From Toxorhynchites rutilus septentrionalis (lineage: Eukaryota; Arthropoda; Insecta; Diptera; Culicidae), in the NCBI RefSeq assembly GCF_029784135.1, contig NC_073745.1, positions 63,635,218 to 63,699,217 of the forward strand: DNA of 64,000 nt, read 5' to 3'. Below, piece by piece: positions 10,877 through 22,418 of this stretch. The translations under genes and the position numbers were made by a program. How positions within the stretch are numbered: the first letter of the stretch is position 1; each line of letters opens with the position of its first letter. Under the pieces are notes generated by a model, which worked only from the letters and a program-made list of their open reading frames with translations, was not told where the DNA came from and did not search any database.

Positions 10877-13257
10877 TAGTTTTCCAATAAACCATGCAAA
10901 CGAACATTAAAAAGCATTAATTAGGCGATGAAACTATCGATCCACAGGGACCGACTTGTGTCAGACGAATAGAGTATTGTTCGGTACTGTGGCTTGGCCG
11001 AGGGACGAAAAAGGAAGGATTTTCTTCATCGCATAATAACCCAAAAAAGAAAGCCATACAGATCAATGTTATTTATTATGAGCTGTTGAAACCTAAAAGA
11101 ACCCCCACTAGGGGATGATATCGGATTGTATTGAGCGGATCACTATGTGAAAAACGGTCTCAATACGAGCAGAAGAAAAAGAAAGAGATTCTACAGCATG
11201 ACAATGCTTAGCCTCACTTTGCCAACCATCTACTCAATCCATTTACGTATTTCACAAAGCAGTTTAGCGCGACAGATCGACGATCGAAAGAGCTTGCGCT
11301 GAGACGGACGCGAAGAACATCTCTAAACAAGAAATGCAAGAATTGGCGAGATTCCCCAGCATGTTGAAATCCAATCCTTGGTACAACTTGCAAGGTCTGA
11401 CATACAAGGGCACGTAATCACGCGAATGATTTTTTTTTCCAATTAACCAACGACTTATCATTTTCAGAAATCAAATTTCGACATTAAAGAACGGTCGGCA
11501 AAATTGGCCTTTTTTCAAGGCGGAAGCGAATGAACTTTGTAGTCTACAGCTTCCATAAGAGGAAATTATTCAACCAATCAATACATTCGCGATTACTAAT
11601 GTACAGTGCCGACATCTACGGTGGTGTGAAGCAAATAACTCTATAAAATGAGGAAGAACGAAAGCAGCTTCAGACTGTTAAAAATGGAATGATCACGACC
11701 CTTATGTCAGTCATTCCATGCCGAACCGATATTGTAGTTCTCAGATTTTCGCCAAAAGTTTATTGCAAATATTCATTTTTTCATTAGGGTGCCCATTTCC
11801 ATTTCAGGGTGGTCCGAAAAATCGACCTTTTTTCTAAAAATGACTTCATAACTTTTGAACTACTCGACCAATTCAGATGATCAGCATATCAAAATATGGT
11901 CAATTAACTAGTTTTCCTTGGAAAAATATTACACTTGCTAAAAAATTGGATTTTGCTTTTGTAATTATTGATTGTATTTGTTTTTTGCTGTTTACATGAC
12001 TCTGGAATCGAGGGCGCTATATTTTTTATATATTTTAATTTTGGAAAGCTGGGGTTTTTTAATATAACATATTCAGAAATTGGAGAGGCGTTTCCTTTCG
12101 TTTTTGAGTTATGAATTTTCAAAATTAACCGAAAGTCCGAAGAATCATTTTTTTCCTGTTTTTCCAAAAATTGTTTTTTTTTCAAAATTCATTACTTTTG
12201 AACCAGTGTTGGTGATTGACGAGAGAATCGACGAAAGCATCCAACGTTTTTCAGTATATGAAAACAGCTTCTTCAATCGATGTGCTGATCTCGCATCATA
12301 CGATACCACTCAGTGAGTGAACGAATCCGAACATGTGGTAGACAAATTCATTCTGTCTCGTGAGTTGAACGAACAGCAGCTCTGTCGGCCAATGATTCAC
12401 TCTTAATCGATCGGATTTGTGTGCGGATGAGACAGAGAAGGATCGCCATGCGATAGTTTTCCCGTGATTGTACTCATTTGAACAATTATCATACTGACAG
12501 CAAACGCTTGCTTGGGACAAATGCAGCAAATATCTGTATATTGTGATGCATATCGTACAAACATTTTTTATAAGCAGGGGTTTGTAATATGGCTAATTGT
12601 ATATGCGATGAAAGATGTCAAGTTTTGTAAATGCTTGTGGCGCAGTAGTTTGTTTTCGAAGAATAGAGACATTAAAGGAAATTAGAAAACCGCCAGCAGC
12701 TAACTTTTAACGACAAAAAAAACAGGACCACACGGCTAACGTAAAGAAGAAAACATCGACTAAAAAAAGTCTGGTGCATGCGAATATGCACACAGATGTG
12801 ATATGAAATTGATAGCAAGCAAACGTCATTCATTTTAAGGACCATTATATCTTTAATCCTAATTTACTCGCGCAGACGGTCTCCCAGACCGATAATCAAT
12901 AATTTTGTTTTGAGGATGGTGAATTAAATGACTTTAAAAACTGAGTGAAGGCGAAGAACACATATTTTCTGGAGTTAATACTAGTCGAGAAAGAGTAAGT
13001 ACAAGGTCCGGAAACTCGATTATGCGGAATTTTAGGCTCGATTATTCGGAGCATTTTGGGTTTAATTTTTTTGTCAAAAATTTTGTTAATTTGTTAATAT
13101 ACTTTATAAATATGATTATTTAAACAAAATTGAATGTAGCTAGGTAAAGGAAAGGGCTGGAAAAGAGGTTGCTCCATACAACTAGTTTCGATTATCCGCA
13201 GTAGATTTTTATCTACGTTGGAATTTCCAAATTTAAGGGGTAGTATACTATGAACAT
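10877..13257. other. Intronic DNA with decayed repeat arms
   Basis: No gene is recognised. About 11820-12190 is a diverged arm of the foldback family seen at 5024-6150 (shared AACTTTTGAACTACT and ATTATTGATTGTAT blocks). About 13000-13210 contains pogo-like terminal phrases (ACTCGATTATGCGGA, CTCGATTATTCGGAGCATTT and TCGATTATCCGCAG), a decayed relative of the CAGGTCGGACTCGATTAT elements. The remainder is unique AT-rich sequence. Confidence 0.45.
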
Positions 13258-13269
13258 CATAAAAAGTAT

Positions 13270-13744
13270 TTTTTTTATTTTTTTTATCCCATTTATTTAT
13301 TCATTAGGCTCATTAGCATTTTAGCTGTAACAGAGCCGGGTTTTAATCGTGTACATGTACATATGTTTATGTTTCTATAAACTGTAAATTACACAGTAGT
13401 TAGTAGTAGCCATTTAGGCGTTATGTTTTCTGTTCCATTACATCATGGTAAATTACACAGTAGTAGCCATTTCGGCGTAAGGGTATTCTTTCTGTTCTTC
13501 CATTGTTCAGCAGACCGGACAGCGGAGACAGTTGATATTGATCATTGTTGGGTTATTTATAGAACAGCAGCCCGATGTTTCTTGCAGGGCAGAGCAGTTG
13601 TATGGATGAATCGATCTAATTTCGACCATGGATCGATCTCCATCGCTAATGATGTTTGCGTGGACGTAGTTATTCTATAACAACACAAAGATGGTCAATT
13701 GAGGGCCCTGAGTTTGAACTCACGACCGATCGCTTAATAAGCGA
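13270..13744 (-). mobile_element. Minus-strand SINE-like retroposon with 12-bp TSD
   Basis: A 475-bp unit is bounded by the direct repeat CATAAAAAGTAT at 13258-13269 and 13745-13756, a perfect 12-bp target-site duplication. Read on the minus strand, it starts near AGCGATCGGTCGTGAGTTCA, with a B-box-like GTGAGTTCAAACTC, and ends in AATGAATAAATAAATGGGAT followed by an A-rich run. That is the layout of a tRNA-related SINE or a short LINE-mobilised retroposon. An internal duplication on the plus strand (TAAATTACACAGTAGT, near 13385 and 13449) is visible. It has no convincing protein; the 85-codon plus-strand frame is antisense. The family name is not known to me with certainty. Confidence 0.7.
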
Positions 13745-14143
13745 CATAAAAAGTATGTTTTTCGCGATTTTTTCAACGAGAAAATAAATTACTATGATCA
13801 TATCACAGTTTATTAGGTAGATATTACACAACAAACAAAAAAAATGTTGTCAATTGTCCTCTGAATAGCCGCAACCGGTTTGTTGAACCCTTGCAGCCAA
13901 AACCTTGTAAATTAGATGGAGTTCTACAAGTTTTCAATGATTTTTTTTAGATTATCTGAGATATATTAGGCTGTCATAAAAGTCCTGCGGTATTTCCGCG
14001 AGGTGTCGTTGTAAGCGCGTAGTTCTAGTTGTATTTATTGTATCATACTATAGCTTGTTGGAAAGGTATTTTTGCGCGCTATAATATAGTCCTTGACAGT
14101 GTTTTGTTTGGTTAAGTCGTTCGTGAGTTATAGTGTCGCAAAT

Positions 14144-15448
14144 ATGGAGCAAAATAAAGAGAAAATCCGACATATTTTACAGTACTACTATGACAAAGGC
14201 AAAAATGCATCTCAAGCTGCCAATAAAATTTGTGCAGTTTATGGACCCGATAGTTTCCATTTCCACCGCACAACGATGGTTTCAACGTTTTCGTTCTGGT
14301 GTAGAGGTCGTCGAAGATGCGCCACGCTCCGGAAGGCCTGTCGTCGAAAATTGCGACAAAATCGCTGAATTAGCCGAGAAAGACCCGTGGTGCACCCGTG
14401 GCCGAGTGGTTAGCGTCTCACATTATCATGCCGGGTGTTCGGGTTCGATTCCCGTTCTGGCCGGGGGATTTTTCGTCAAAGAAATTTCCTTCGACTTTGC
14501 ACTGTGGTCACGCGTATTCACGAATTTGCCCCTCGGAATACATTCAAGGCGTGTTATTTGGCTTAAGAAATCTCAACTAAGTATTAACAAATGACGCTAG
14601 TTAATGCATACGTTGAGACGGCAAAAGTTCCACAGGGAACGTTAACGCCATCCAAGAAGAAGAAGCCGAGAAAGACCGGCATAGTAGCAGCCGTAGCATC
14701 GGCCAAGAGCTGGGGATAAGTCATCAAACCGTTATTAACCATTTGAAGAAGCTTGGATTCACAAAGAAGCTCGATGTATGGGTGCCACACACGTTGACGC
14801 AAAAAAACATCTTTGACCGTATCGACGCATGTGAATCGCAACAAAATCGACCCGTTTCTGAAGCGGATGGTGACTGGCGATGAAAAGTGGGTCACTTACG
14901 ACAACGTGAAGCGCAAACGGTCGTAGTCGAAGCCCGCTGAAGCGGCTCAGACGGTGGTCAAGCCCTCATTAACGGCCAGGAAGGTTCTGCTGTGTGTTTG
15001 GTGGGATTGTCGAGGAATAATCTATTATGAGCTGCTTCCCTATGGCCAAACGCTCAATTCGGACCTGTACTGCCAACAACTGGACCGCTTGAAGGTAGCA
15101 CTCATGAAGAAGAGGCCATCTTTGATAAACAGAGGCCGCATTGTCTTCCATCAGGTCAACGCCAGGCCACACACTTCTTTGGTGACGCGCCAGAAGCTCC
15201 GGGAGCTCGGATGGGAGGTTCTTTTGCATCCGTCGTATAGTCCGGACTTTGCACCAAGTGACTACCACCTGTTTTTGTCCATGGCGAACGAGCTAGGTAG
15301 TCAGAAGTTAGCCACAAAAGAGGCCTGTGAAAATTGGCTATCCGAGTTTTTTGCCAATAAGGGAGCGAGCTTCTATAACAGGGGTATTATGAAGTTGGCA
15401 TCTCGTTGGGAACAAGTCATCGAACAAAACGGCGCATATTTGACTTAA
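14144..15448 (+). pseudogene. Decayed mariner transposase
   Basis: The start codon is at 14144 (MEQNKEKIRHIL). The N-terminal helix-turn-helix half, a central part with GDEKWVTYDNVKRKRS and a C-terminal part from 14954 to 15448 ending in NGAYLT are all recognisable mariner transposase. Lesions, judged against the copy at 35306-36546: a 2-bp deletion near the CCGATAG phrase at 14250, the 278-bp SINE insertion, an 11-bp deletion near 14832, and a TAG stop at about 14926 in the KRKRS tryptophan position. The second catalytic Asp is Val (HQVNARPH instead of HQDNARPH). The third Asp (SPDFAPSD) and the first (GDEKW) are present. It cannot make active enzyme as it stands. Confidence 0.9.
14386..14663 (+). 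mobile_element. tRNA-derived SINE, copy 1 (nested in mariner)
   Basis: The 5' part has RNA polymerase III promoter boxes: TGGCCGAGTGGTTA (A box) and GGTTCGATTCCC (B box), about 40 bases apart. A tRNA-unrelated body follows, and the 3' end is an AAGAAGAAG-type tail. It is flanked by the 14-bp duplication AGCCGAGAAAGACC at 14372-14385 and 14664-14677. The sequence is present once in the uninterrupted mariner copy on the other strand at about 36125-36140, which proves insertion. Copies 2 and 3 are at 37458-37731 and 44080-44350. It depends on a LINE for mobilisation. It is not a functional tRNA gene. Confidence 0.92.
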
Positions 15449-15524
15449 AACAGATGATTGTAACTATTTTTATGAACAAATGAAAATTCAAAAAAAATAC
15501 CGCAGGACTTTTTTGACAGCCTAA

Positions 15525-16094
15525 TATTTCCTGTCATTTTTTTTAAAATGTTTTCATTTTTTCAAAATATTGATATGAAATAGCGATATTTTTTGTAAAA
15601 AAATTTATTTTTCAAAATATCAAAAAAAAAAATCCTATGTACGATGACAGGAAATTTAGTGGAGAATCTGGGAAACCCAATTTCTTCAAAATCGGATGGA
15701 CCGTTTCGGAGGAAGAACTCCCACTAGCTGGCAAAACTTAGTTTCAAGAAAAACGTGTTTTAAATTTTGGATCCGCACTCCTACGCAAAAACTTTGGTTC
15801 ACTAATTGGCTTGTAACTTTGGAACGAACCATCGGTCACGTGGGACATAAACTACAGTAAAGTAGGCATTCCAGAAAACATTTTAGGCCAGATATTTTTT
15901 TTTAATGTTTTCAAGTTTTCTTAGTGTACTACCCCCTAAAATGAATACATCGATTTAATATTTAAACATACCTGATATGACAATTTACTAGAACATGGAT
16001 GTAGTTAGGATGACCAGGATCTGTTTCGAATGTTTTAATTCGGTTATTGGGGAAAAGGAAATGTCGTATTTCTGATCGAAATTTGACGCTTTTA
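15525..16094. other. Unique intronic sequence between two mariners
   Basis: AT-rich sequence with no open frame of note and no recognised repeat. Nothing functional seen. Confidence 0.4.
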
Positions 16095-16862
16095 TTTAGA
16101 AGGCAACTTCGTTATACAACCAACCCCTCCCCCTTCCCCCCTTATAAACCCCTTACCCCTCCTCATTTGCAAAAAACTCAGACAGCCATTTTTCGCAAAC
16201 TTCTTTTGAGGCCAACTTAGTATCACCAAGAGCGTTTTGCATGGGCCGGAAGAGATAATAATCACTAGGAGCCAGATCCGAACTATACGGTGGGTGCAAT
16301 AGGACATCCCATCCGAGCTCCCGTAGCTTCTGGCGGGTCATCAAAGATGTGTGAGGCCGAGCGTTGTCCTGGTGGAAAACAAAACCATTCCTATTGACCA
16401 TTTCTGGCCGCTTCTGGTCAATCGCCTTCTTCAAACGGTCAAACTGCTCACAGTAGAGAACCGAGTTGAGGGTCCGGCCATAGTCGAGCAGCATAGTGGA
16501 TGATTTCTTCCAATCCCACCAAACACACAGCAAAACCTTCCTGGCCGTCAATCCGGGCTTGGCGATGGTTTGGGCCGGCTCACCGTGCTTCGACCACGAT
16601 TTTTTTCGCTTTAGGATGTCGTACGTGATCCACTTTTCATCACCAGTCACCATCTTCTTCAAAAATGGGTCGAGTTCGTACCGTTTCAGCAGTGCATCGC
16701 AGGCGTTAATTCGGTCTAAAAGATTTTTTTGCGTCAACTCCTGTAGCACCCATACATCCAGCTTTTTTTGGAATCCAATCTTCTGCAAATGGTTCCAAAC
16801 GGTTTTATGGTTCATACACAGGTCCTGGCCAATCGAGGGAGTGCTCACATGCCGGTCTACTT
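16095..16862 (-). pseudogene. 5'-truncated mariner transposase relic
   Basis: A continuous minus-strand frame (about 16153-16860) encodes the mariner transposase from the end of the DNA-binding region (RHVSTPSIGQDL) through the catalytic core. All three catalytic Asp residues remain: GDEKW, HQDNARPH and SDLAPSD. The N-terminal roughly 100 residues and the terminal inverted repeats are missing. Near the C-terminus a G-rich tract (16124-16160) interrupts the frame, and a remnant of the final GIxKLPS motif is visible at about 16095-16115. It is a different mariner lineage from 13966-15524 (it has a WKKSSTMLLDYG region). Dead relic, despite the intact triad. Confidence 0.85.
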
Positions 16863-18394
16863 GGATGATTTCAACTATTTACACAATTTCTTTATTTTTT
16901 TATATCGAAAATTCCAATTGTTTTGGTATTATGAAAATCTGATATTTTTTTTATTTTGAGATGCAGTACCGTTCTAAATTTTTAAATATTTAAATTTGTT
17001 TCTACACCTTCATTAGATGTGTATTTTTGCAGAATTAAAACAAATATTTTTAATGTTTCGTAAATTTGATTTCGATAAATTCACGTTTGAGTAAATTTGA
17101 TAAATTCTCGTTTGAGCAAATGCTGTACCAGTATGGGCGGGTATCACATTTTTTGTTACTTTTAAGCTCATTTAAAGATTGATTTGAAATTCAATGAGAT
17201 TTGCTATATATTTATGTTGGGTGTACGATCTGTTCATATCAGATTCAATGATTGTTAAACTCATTATAAGATACGTCATAAATTCATTATGAATGATCGC
17301 GACCTCTGGAAAGCCTTACTATTGTGAATTAGAAGGAATGGGACAACTTGACTGTGATTTTTGTGACATTTTTTGATATATCCAATCTGATCGTTCGATC
17401 GTAAATTCTACGAGGAGTTGTTGAAACTGGGAAGACCAGTAGGATGCTTGCGTATTTTTTGTATTAAAAATGTATATTATTGATGTTATTTCATGATTAA
17501 CGTTTCAAACTGTACTTGTTGATCACACAGTGAAATGTTTTATTTTAATGGACTGATTATTATTTTTTGATTAAAAAACACTTTTTTAAGCTGATTGATT
17601 TTTGGCCGAACTTTTTTGTTTAATTAATACATACCGAAATATTGATCGGTTCCAAACAAATTAACTCAGTCATAGCATCTGATTTTTGACTTAGATCTGC
17701 GTCTTTTAGGAAGGGTGCCAAATCAGAAAACAGGTTACGTTTTTATGAAATAAAATTAGCGTTAATAACTATTTTCATTGTGAACCAATTCTGATGACTT
17801 GCATACCAATCGAATCGAAAACTCTCCCGGGCTATACATTATAAGTCCCTTACCCGTAAACCGTTTGAATTAATGAAAACTGAAAGCATTACCATTTTTT
17901 CCATACATTTTAGCTTCCCATACCGTCAAAAACGAGCATCTAGTACATTCGTTTCTGCCCAACTTATTTGGTACAGATAAGCTAGCCGCGATTTGCAATC
18001 ACACCACTCCTCGTTTGGTGGTCATCGAAGCAACATCGTTGCCGGCGAGCGTCGAACGAGAATGAATTGTTTTTTTCTCTGGACATACGAAGAAGGAGTA
18101 TGGAGTAGAGTTCTTCCAACAAAGGCTTTTCTCAGGGCTAGAGGTGAATTCTTAAAATCAAATATGAAATGGAATGAAAATCACAGTTTGTCAGAACCGA
18201 AGTCAGTTTTGAATTGTTCATATTTTAAACGAAAACTCTTTCTACTATAGTAGTAAAAACAACTGAAAAACTATTTTTTTTTCAAAAATTTCCGTGCATT
18301 CTAAAATAATATCCGAAGTTATGAACAAGCGGATTGAATAATATAGTTCCGTAGTTCTACGTCGAAAATGCGGTCCACAACCCCTTTCAATTTT
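16863..18394. other. Intronic AT-rich sequence, no gene
   Basis: No recognisable coding sequence, RNA gene or transposon terminus. The only longer frame (17993-18250, plus) has no domain I recognise. Confidence 0.4.
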
Positions 18395-19745
18395 TAAACG
18401 GTTTTATTTAGCTTGCCCTGTAATTTGTATGATTGTAACATGTTTATCAGTAGCGCTTTACCACATTAATAGAAAATTGAACCCCTTTCTGTTGACCGAT
18501 TGATCTGAAATTTGGAACACACATTTATCTCTGCAGTCATTATAAAACTGCGCATTTCATGATTTTCAAAATCCAAGATGGCGGCTGCTACAAAATAACG
18601 GATTACATATTTTCTCAAAACCCAATCAATACGGGTTTTTCCCAAACCCCATCAATATGGGTATCAAATGAAAGGGCTTGACTAGTAGAACACAGATATT
18701 CATGAGGCCTCCACCACAAAATGGCGGATTATAGATTTTCTCAAAACCCCATCAATATGGGTATCAAATGAAAGGGATTGACTAGTAGAACACATTTATT
18801 TATGAAAAATGCAAATCCAAAATGGCCCCCACCACAAAATGGCGGATTATAGATTTTCTCAAAACCCCATCAATATGGATATCAAATGAAAGGGATTGAC
18901 AAGTAGAACACAGTTAAACATCAGAATGGCAAATCCAAAATGGCCGCCACAACAAAATGGTGATATTTTTTTTTTGCCAAAACCCAATCAATATGGGTAT
19001 CAAATGAAAAGGATTGACTAGTAGAACACAGTTATACATGAGAAATGCAAATCCAAAATGGCCGCCACAACAAAATGACGACTTATATTTTTTTCCCAAA
19101 CCCAATCAATATGGGTATCAAATAAAAGAGTGTGTTTGTAATGTTGTCCCACATTAATAAACATTAGAAATTCAATTTGGCCGCCGCTAAAAAATGGCTG
19201 AATGGCTTGACTAAGAGAACACACTACATTATGAACAACATAAATTCAAAAATGTGTATGTATTTTTGTGTTATCTCCTCAATATCGGTATCGAATGAAA
19301 TTATTTGACTAATATAATACAGTGCATCATCAAACTATTCCGAAATAAATAGGTAAGAAATAAAAATAAAAAAAAAAGTTGAATGGTTTTATTGTAATTA
19401 TACAGATAATGTACTAAAAACTAGAAAATAAAAAAAAACTTTTTAAGTTAAACGGTTTAATGTACTAAAAGCTAGAACATAATTAGGCAAGTTGCAGTTA
19501 ATAGTCATCACATCCCTTCTTTCATTAATCTAGGGCAATGATGAGACTAAAATAAAATCGTGGGGCACATTGGATTTCCATTATCCGCATTTTATGGTTT
19601 CATCATATGCCCAACGATTTTATTTTAGTCTCATCATTGCCCTAGATTAATGAAGGAAGGGATGTGGTAACTACTTACTGCAACTTGCCTAATTATGTTC
19701 TAGCTTTTGGTACATTAAACCGTTTAACTTAAAAAGTTTTTTTTT
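18395..19745 (+). repeat. Dispersed repeat family R, copy 1, with 118-bp tandem units
   Basis: The leading part (18395-18590) has a block starting near TTTAGCTTGCCCTG. Then come tandem units anchored on GGGTATCAAATGAAAGG at about 18661, 18761, 18879, 18997 and 19115; the last three steps are 118 bp and the first is a 100-bp deletion variant. Each unit carries AAATCCAAAATGGCCGCC-type or AAGATGGCGGC sequence, close to the YY1/Pho binding consensus. A tail with AATACAG and ACAGATAATGTACTAAAAAC leads into the terminal hairpin. Copies 2-4 are at 28551-29440, 47820-49765 and 52050-53110. No protein is encoded. Confidence 0.85.
19437..19745. repeat. Long hairpin at the end of family R
   Basis: The left arm (about 19437-19568) and right arm (about 19609-19745) are near-perfect inverted complements. 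CTTTTTAAGTTAAACGGTTT on the left mirrors AAACCGTTTAACTTAAAAAG on the right, and the blocks around AATTAGGCAAGTTGCAGT and TAGGGCAATGATGAGAC match across the loop. The loop is about 40 bases. A related single arm ends the R copy at 49590-49760. Transcription through it would give a long double-stranded RNA hairpin. Confidence 0.85.
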
Positions 19746-22193
19746 ACTTTTATTTGGCTCAACGTGGACAAGGTACTCCTTGGCATTCGAAAATCTGCCA
19801 CAGAATGCGTCTATTTTTTCAGTCGTAATATTATAACATATTGTTGAAACGTGATTACAAGACTTCGAGTAAAAAAGAGAACGAAAATTAAAAATTGCAT
19901 CAATTTTTCTCCAAATGGAAAAAACGCCTTTTTCACATTCACTTTAAAATTATATGGCAAATTATATGCAAATTATATGGAAATCAGATGTTCTAAAAAT
20001 TGTTTTCGCAAATATGTGAATGAGCGAAGAACAATCCCTCTACATTCCCAATCACGAGCAAACACACTGCACAATACCATCTTCTAACGGAAATCAATCC
20101 TCATCGAACTCCCATCTCCCAGGAGCAACCTGTTCCCATTCATCGTGGAGTTCGCGATTGAAAATAGCGGCAAACGAATACGGCGAACACCCACAGCGAT
20201 GCTCTCCAGAAGTATTTGCATATGTTTGATGATTTCTTTCTTCGTTTTGTTGTTTACGCGAAGCTTCATTAACTCGGAAGCATTCGATGGCAAGAGCTCC
20301 ATTTGTTCCGAAGGAACCGATGAGAATACGGCGGCGGTGATTAAGCTCCAAAGGGAATCCTCCCTATGTTTTATATATTTGTTTTCGTTGAATACAAAAT
20401 AACCTGGTAGTAAGATGAAGGTGTGGGGGTGGGTCATTTATGGAAGTATTCCATCTTGATTGTTTCGAGACGAATCAATCCGAAGCACATAATAGGGGGA
20501 AATAGAATACATAACTCCTTCGAACATTTTCCTCGAGAGATGTGGCTGCTACCAGGGAACCTTATCCTGACGCTGGCTGTTATTATAATCGATCGATCCT
20601 TTCACCGTGCCGAGCTTTCGGCTAGCGGGCCACATTCGCGATATACGATACCAACTCTTTTCGATACCGAGCGCAGCATCGTATCGCTTTTCCCACAGCA
20701 TCACTTCTCTCGAAGCAGGCAGAGGCAGATGCATGAGCGGATAAAAATTAATTTGTTCTCGTTAGAACGGTTCCCCAGAAGCAGTTTTTCACAATCACCA
20801 TGGATTAGGCAGCGGCGGCCTTGGTAGCGCATTTCGCCTCGAAACGGGCAATGGTAGCACAACTCGCACGATTTTAGAATGGAATGTGGGGCATTATTCG
20901 GTACCACCCTATTCCGCCGTTCGTTCGTTCGAATATCCTCGAAATGGAAATGAATGACTTCACGGTGCAATGAAGAATTGGAGCGCGCATATCAGGATTC
21001 CGGAACCGAAAGAGGAACCATTTGAATTTTCCTGAGTCCAATAAAAGTCGAAATATAAATTAACAATCTTGCACAGGCACAACTCTTCTCCACAACGAAC
21101 AGATGCCCTTGCGAATGTTGTGTCATAGAGCAGCCATCATAATGCTATCAAAATTTTGATAAGACTATTTTCATGCAGATTGCACAGAGCATTATAATTT
21201 TGCAAACAAAGCCGATTCAACATTCGATCATGGAAGTTCGCCCATAACGAATAACGGCTCGATTGGGTAAATATATTCCGGCAGTTGGTTCCGCAGTACG
21301 AAATAGAAGGGGAGACCTAAACCACAAAACGAGGACATTTTGCATTTTGAAACAGCTTCTCTTACAAACTCACATAGTTCCGACCTTCGTTCAGTTCGAG
21401 CCTTCAGCCTCCAGTGGATGGGTGGAAGCTCAGGTGTACTTCAATCGGTTTCGGTAGATCTCTAAAAGTCCAAACAGCCCCACTGGGAGCCTCTCAGACA
21501 GATGTTGCTCTCGAGGTACAGACATACAATCGAATGGCTCCACCATGGATGAATAGTCTTCGGGAAGCCACACACGCCAAACCACTCTCTAATTTGCATA
21601 TAAACTCGTTGATTGCCGACGCGCGTTTGTCGACGAAATCTCATTTATTTCTATTTACCCAATTTAGTTTTTTCACTTTCTTTGCCTGCCGCTTTTTCGG
21701 GTAACCGGCTCGGCCGGCTCGAAGAATCATTATTTTCGGAACATCAAATCAACCACCAACTGCTAACTAACCACACTCAACTTGTTCTCGATTGGCCCCC
21801 CTAAATCACCCCGCAACACTTCGGAGTGTCTTTCCGTAGTCTTGTTTCATTTGGGTGCCTCGAAAAAAAACACGATTCGATCACGACACGACGTATCGGT
21901 TGTCGATTGATAGCCAACCGACAACCGGGTAAAGATAAATCGCACCCGAGACAAGAGTCATTAACTTTTCACCTCGTTAGGCGCGGAACAGAGATTTGGT
22001 TTTGGGGATTCGGGGTGAAATTGCATAACAAGATGATCCGCTGTTTCGGTTTCAGCATGATATAATTCTTCGTTACAAGTTTTCGGCACGAACTATTTTC
22101 TAATTAAAGACATTGTGGTAAAATGGTATTAACCATTTTTGCAATTGAGTTTTCCATAATTTACTTTATCGAGAATTCAAGCACCTCCTTAGT
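19746..22193. other. Mostly unique intronic sequence
   Basis: Sequence of mixed composition without simple repeats. It is more complex and slightly GC-richer at 20000-20850 and 21200-21900 than the flanks, so it may contain conserved non-coding or regulatory DNA. Open frames of 60-134 codons on both strands overlap each other and match no family I recognise. Confidence 0.35.
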
Positions 22194-22400
22194 TTAACTG
22201 TGGGCAGCAGCGTAGTGGCAAACCCGGCAGATATGGTTCGGCAAAGTCATATTCAACTGAGGATAGTCAGGGGACGATGAAGCCATCGGTTTCAATTGAA
22301 AATGAGTTTTTGATTCTTCCAGCAGTTCTCCGTCTACATAAATGAAAAGGCATTCGGGCCCTCTCGTCGCTAACTGTTCTAATGGACGCTCCGTGCTCAT
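22194..22400 (-). CDS. Unrecognised small ORF or exon (68 codons)
   Basis: The minus-strand frame from the ATG at 22400 ends at a stop at 22194. Its peptide begins MSTERPLEQLATRGPE and continues with CLFIYVDGELLEES, ending in HICRVCHYAAAHS. The composition is more protein-like than the surrounding AT-rich frames (no low complexity, balanced residues). The open frame extends upstream past the ATG for at least a further 10 codons, so it could instead be part of a 3'-terminal exon or a decayed transposon protein. I do not recognise a family. No polyadenylation signal or promoter was identified. Confidence 0.25.
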   Translation of the reverse strand: MSTERPLEQLATRGPECLFIYVDGELLEESKTHFQLKPMASSSPDYPQLNMTLPNHICRVCHYAAAHS

Positions 22401-22418
22401 TTCATTCTTCACCGTCAA

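Larger units (their letters stand above)
13966..15524 (+). mobile_element. Full-length mariner (DD34D) element, interrupted by a SINE
   Basis: The ends are inverted repeats: TTAGGCTGTCATAAAAGTCC on the left and, on the minus strand, TTAGGCTGTCAAAAAAGTCC on the right, each outside flanked by TA. Removing the SINE at 14386-14663 leaves an element of about 1.27 kb, the usual mariner size. It is the same family as 35306-36546, in opposite orientation. The transposase is broken in several ways, described in the next entry. Confidence 0.9.

Noticed and set aside
14390..14470. Possible tRNA gene (A and B boxes)
   Set aside because: The boxes belong to a SINE repeated three times with target-site duplications; the body beyond the tRNA-like part is shared and no good cloverleaf with an anticodon arm was found.
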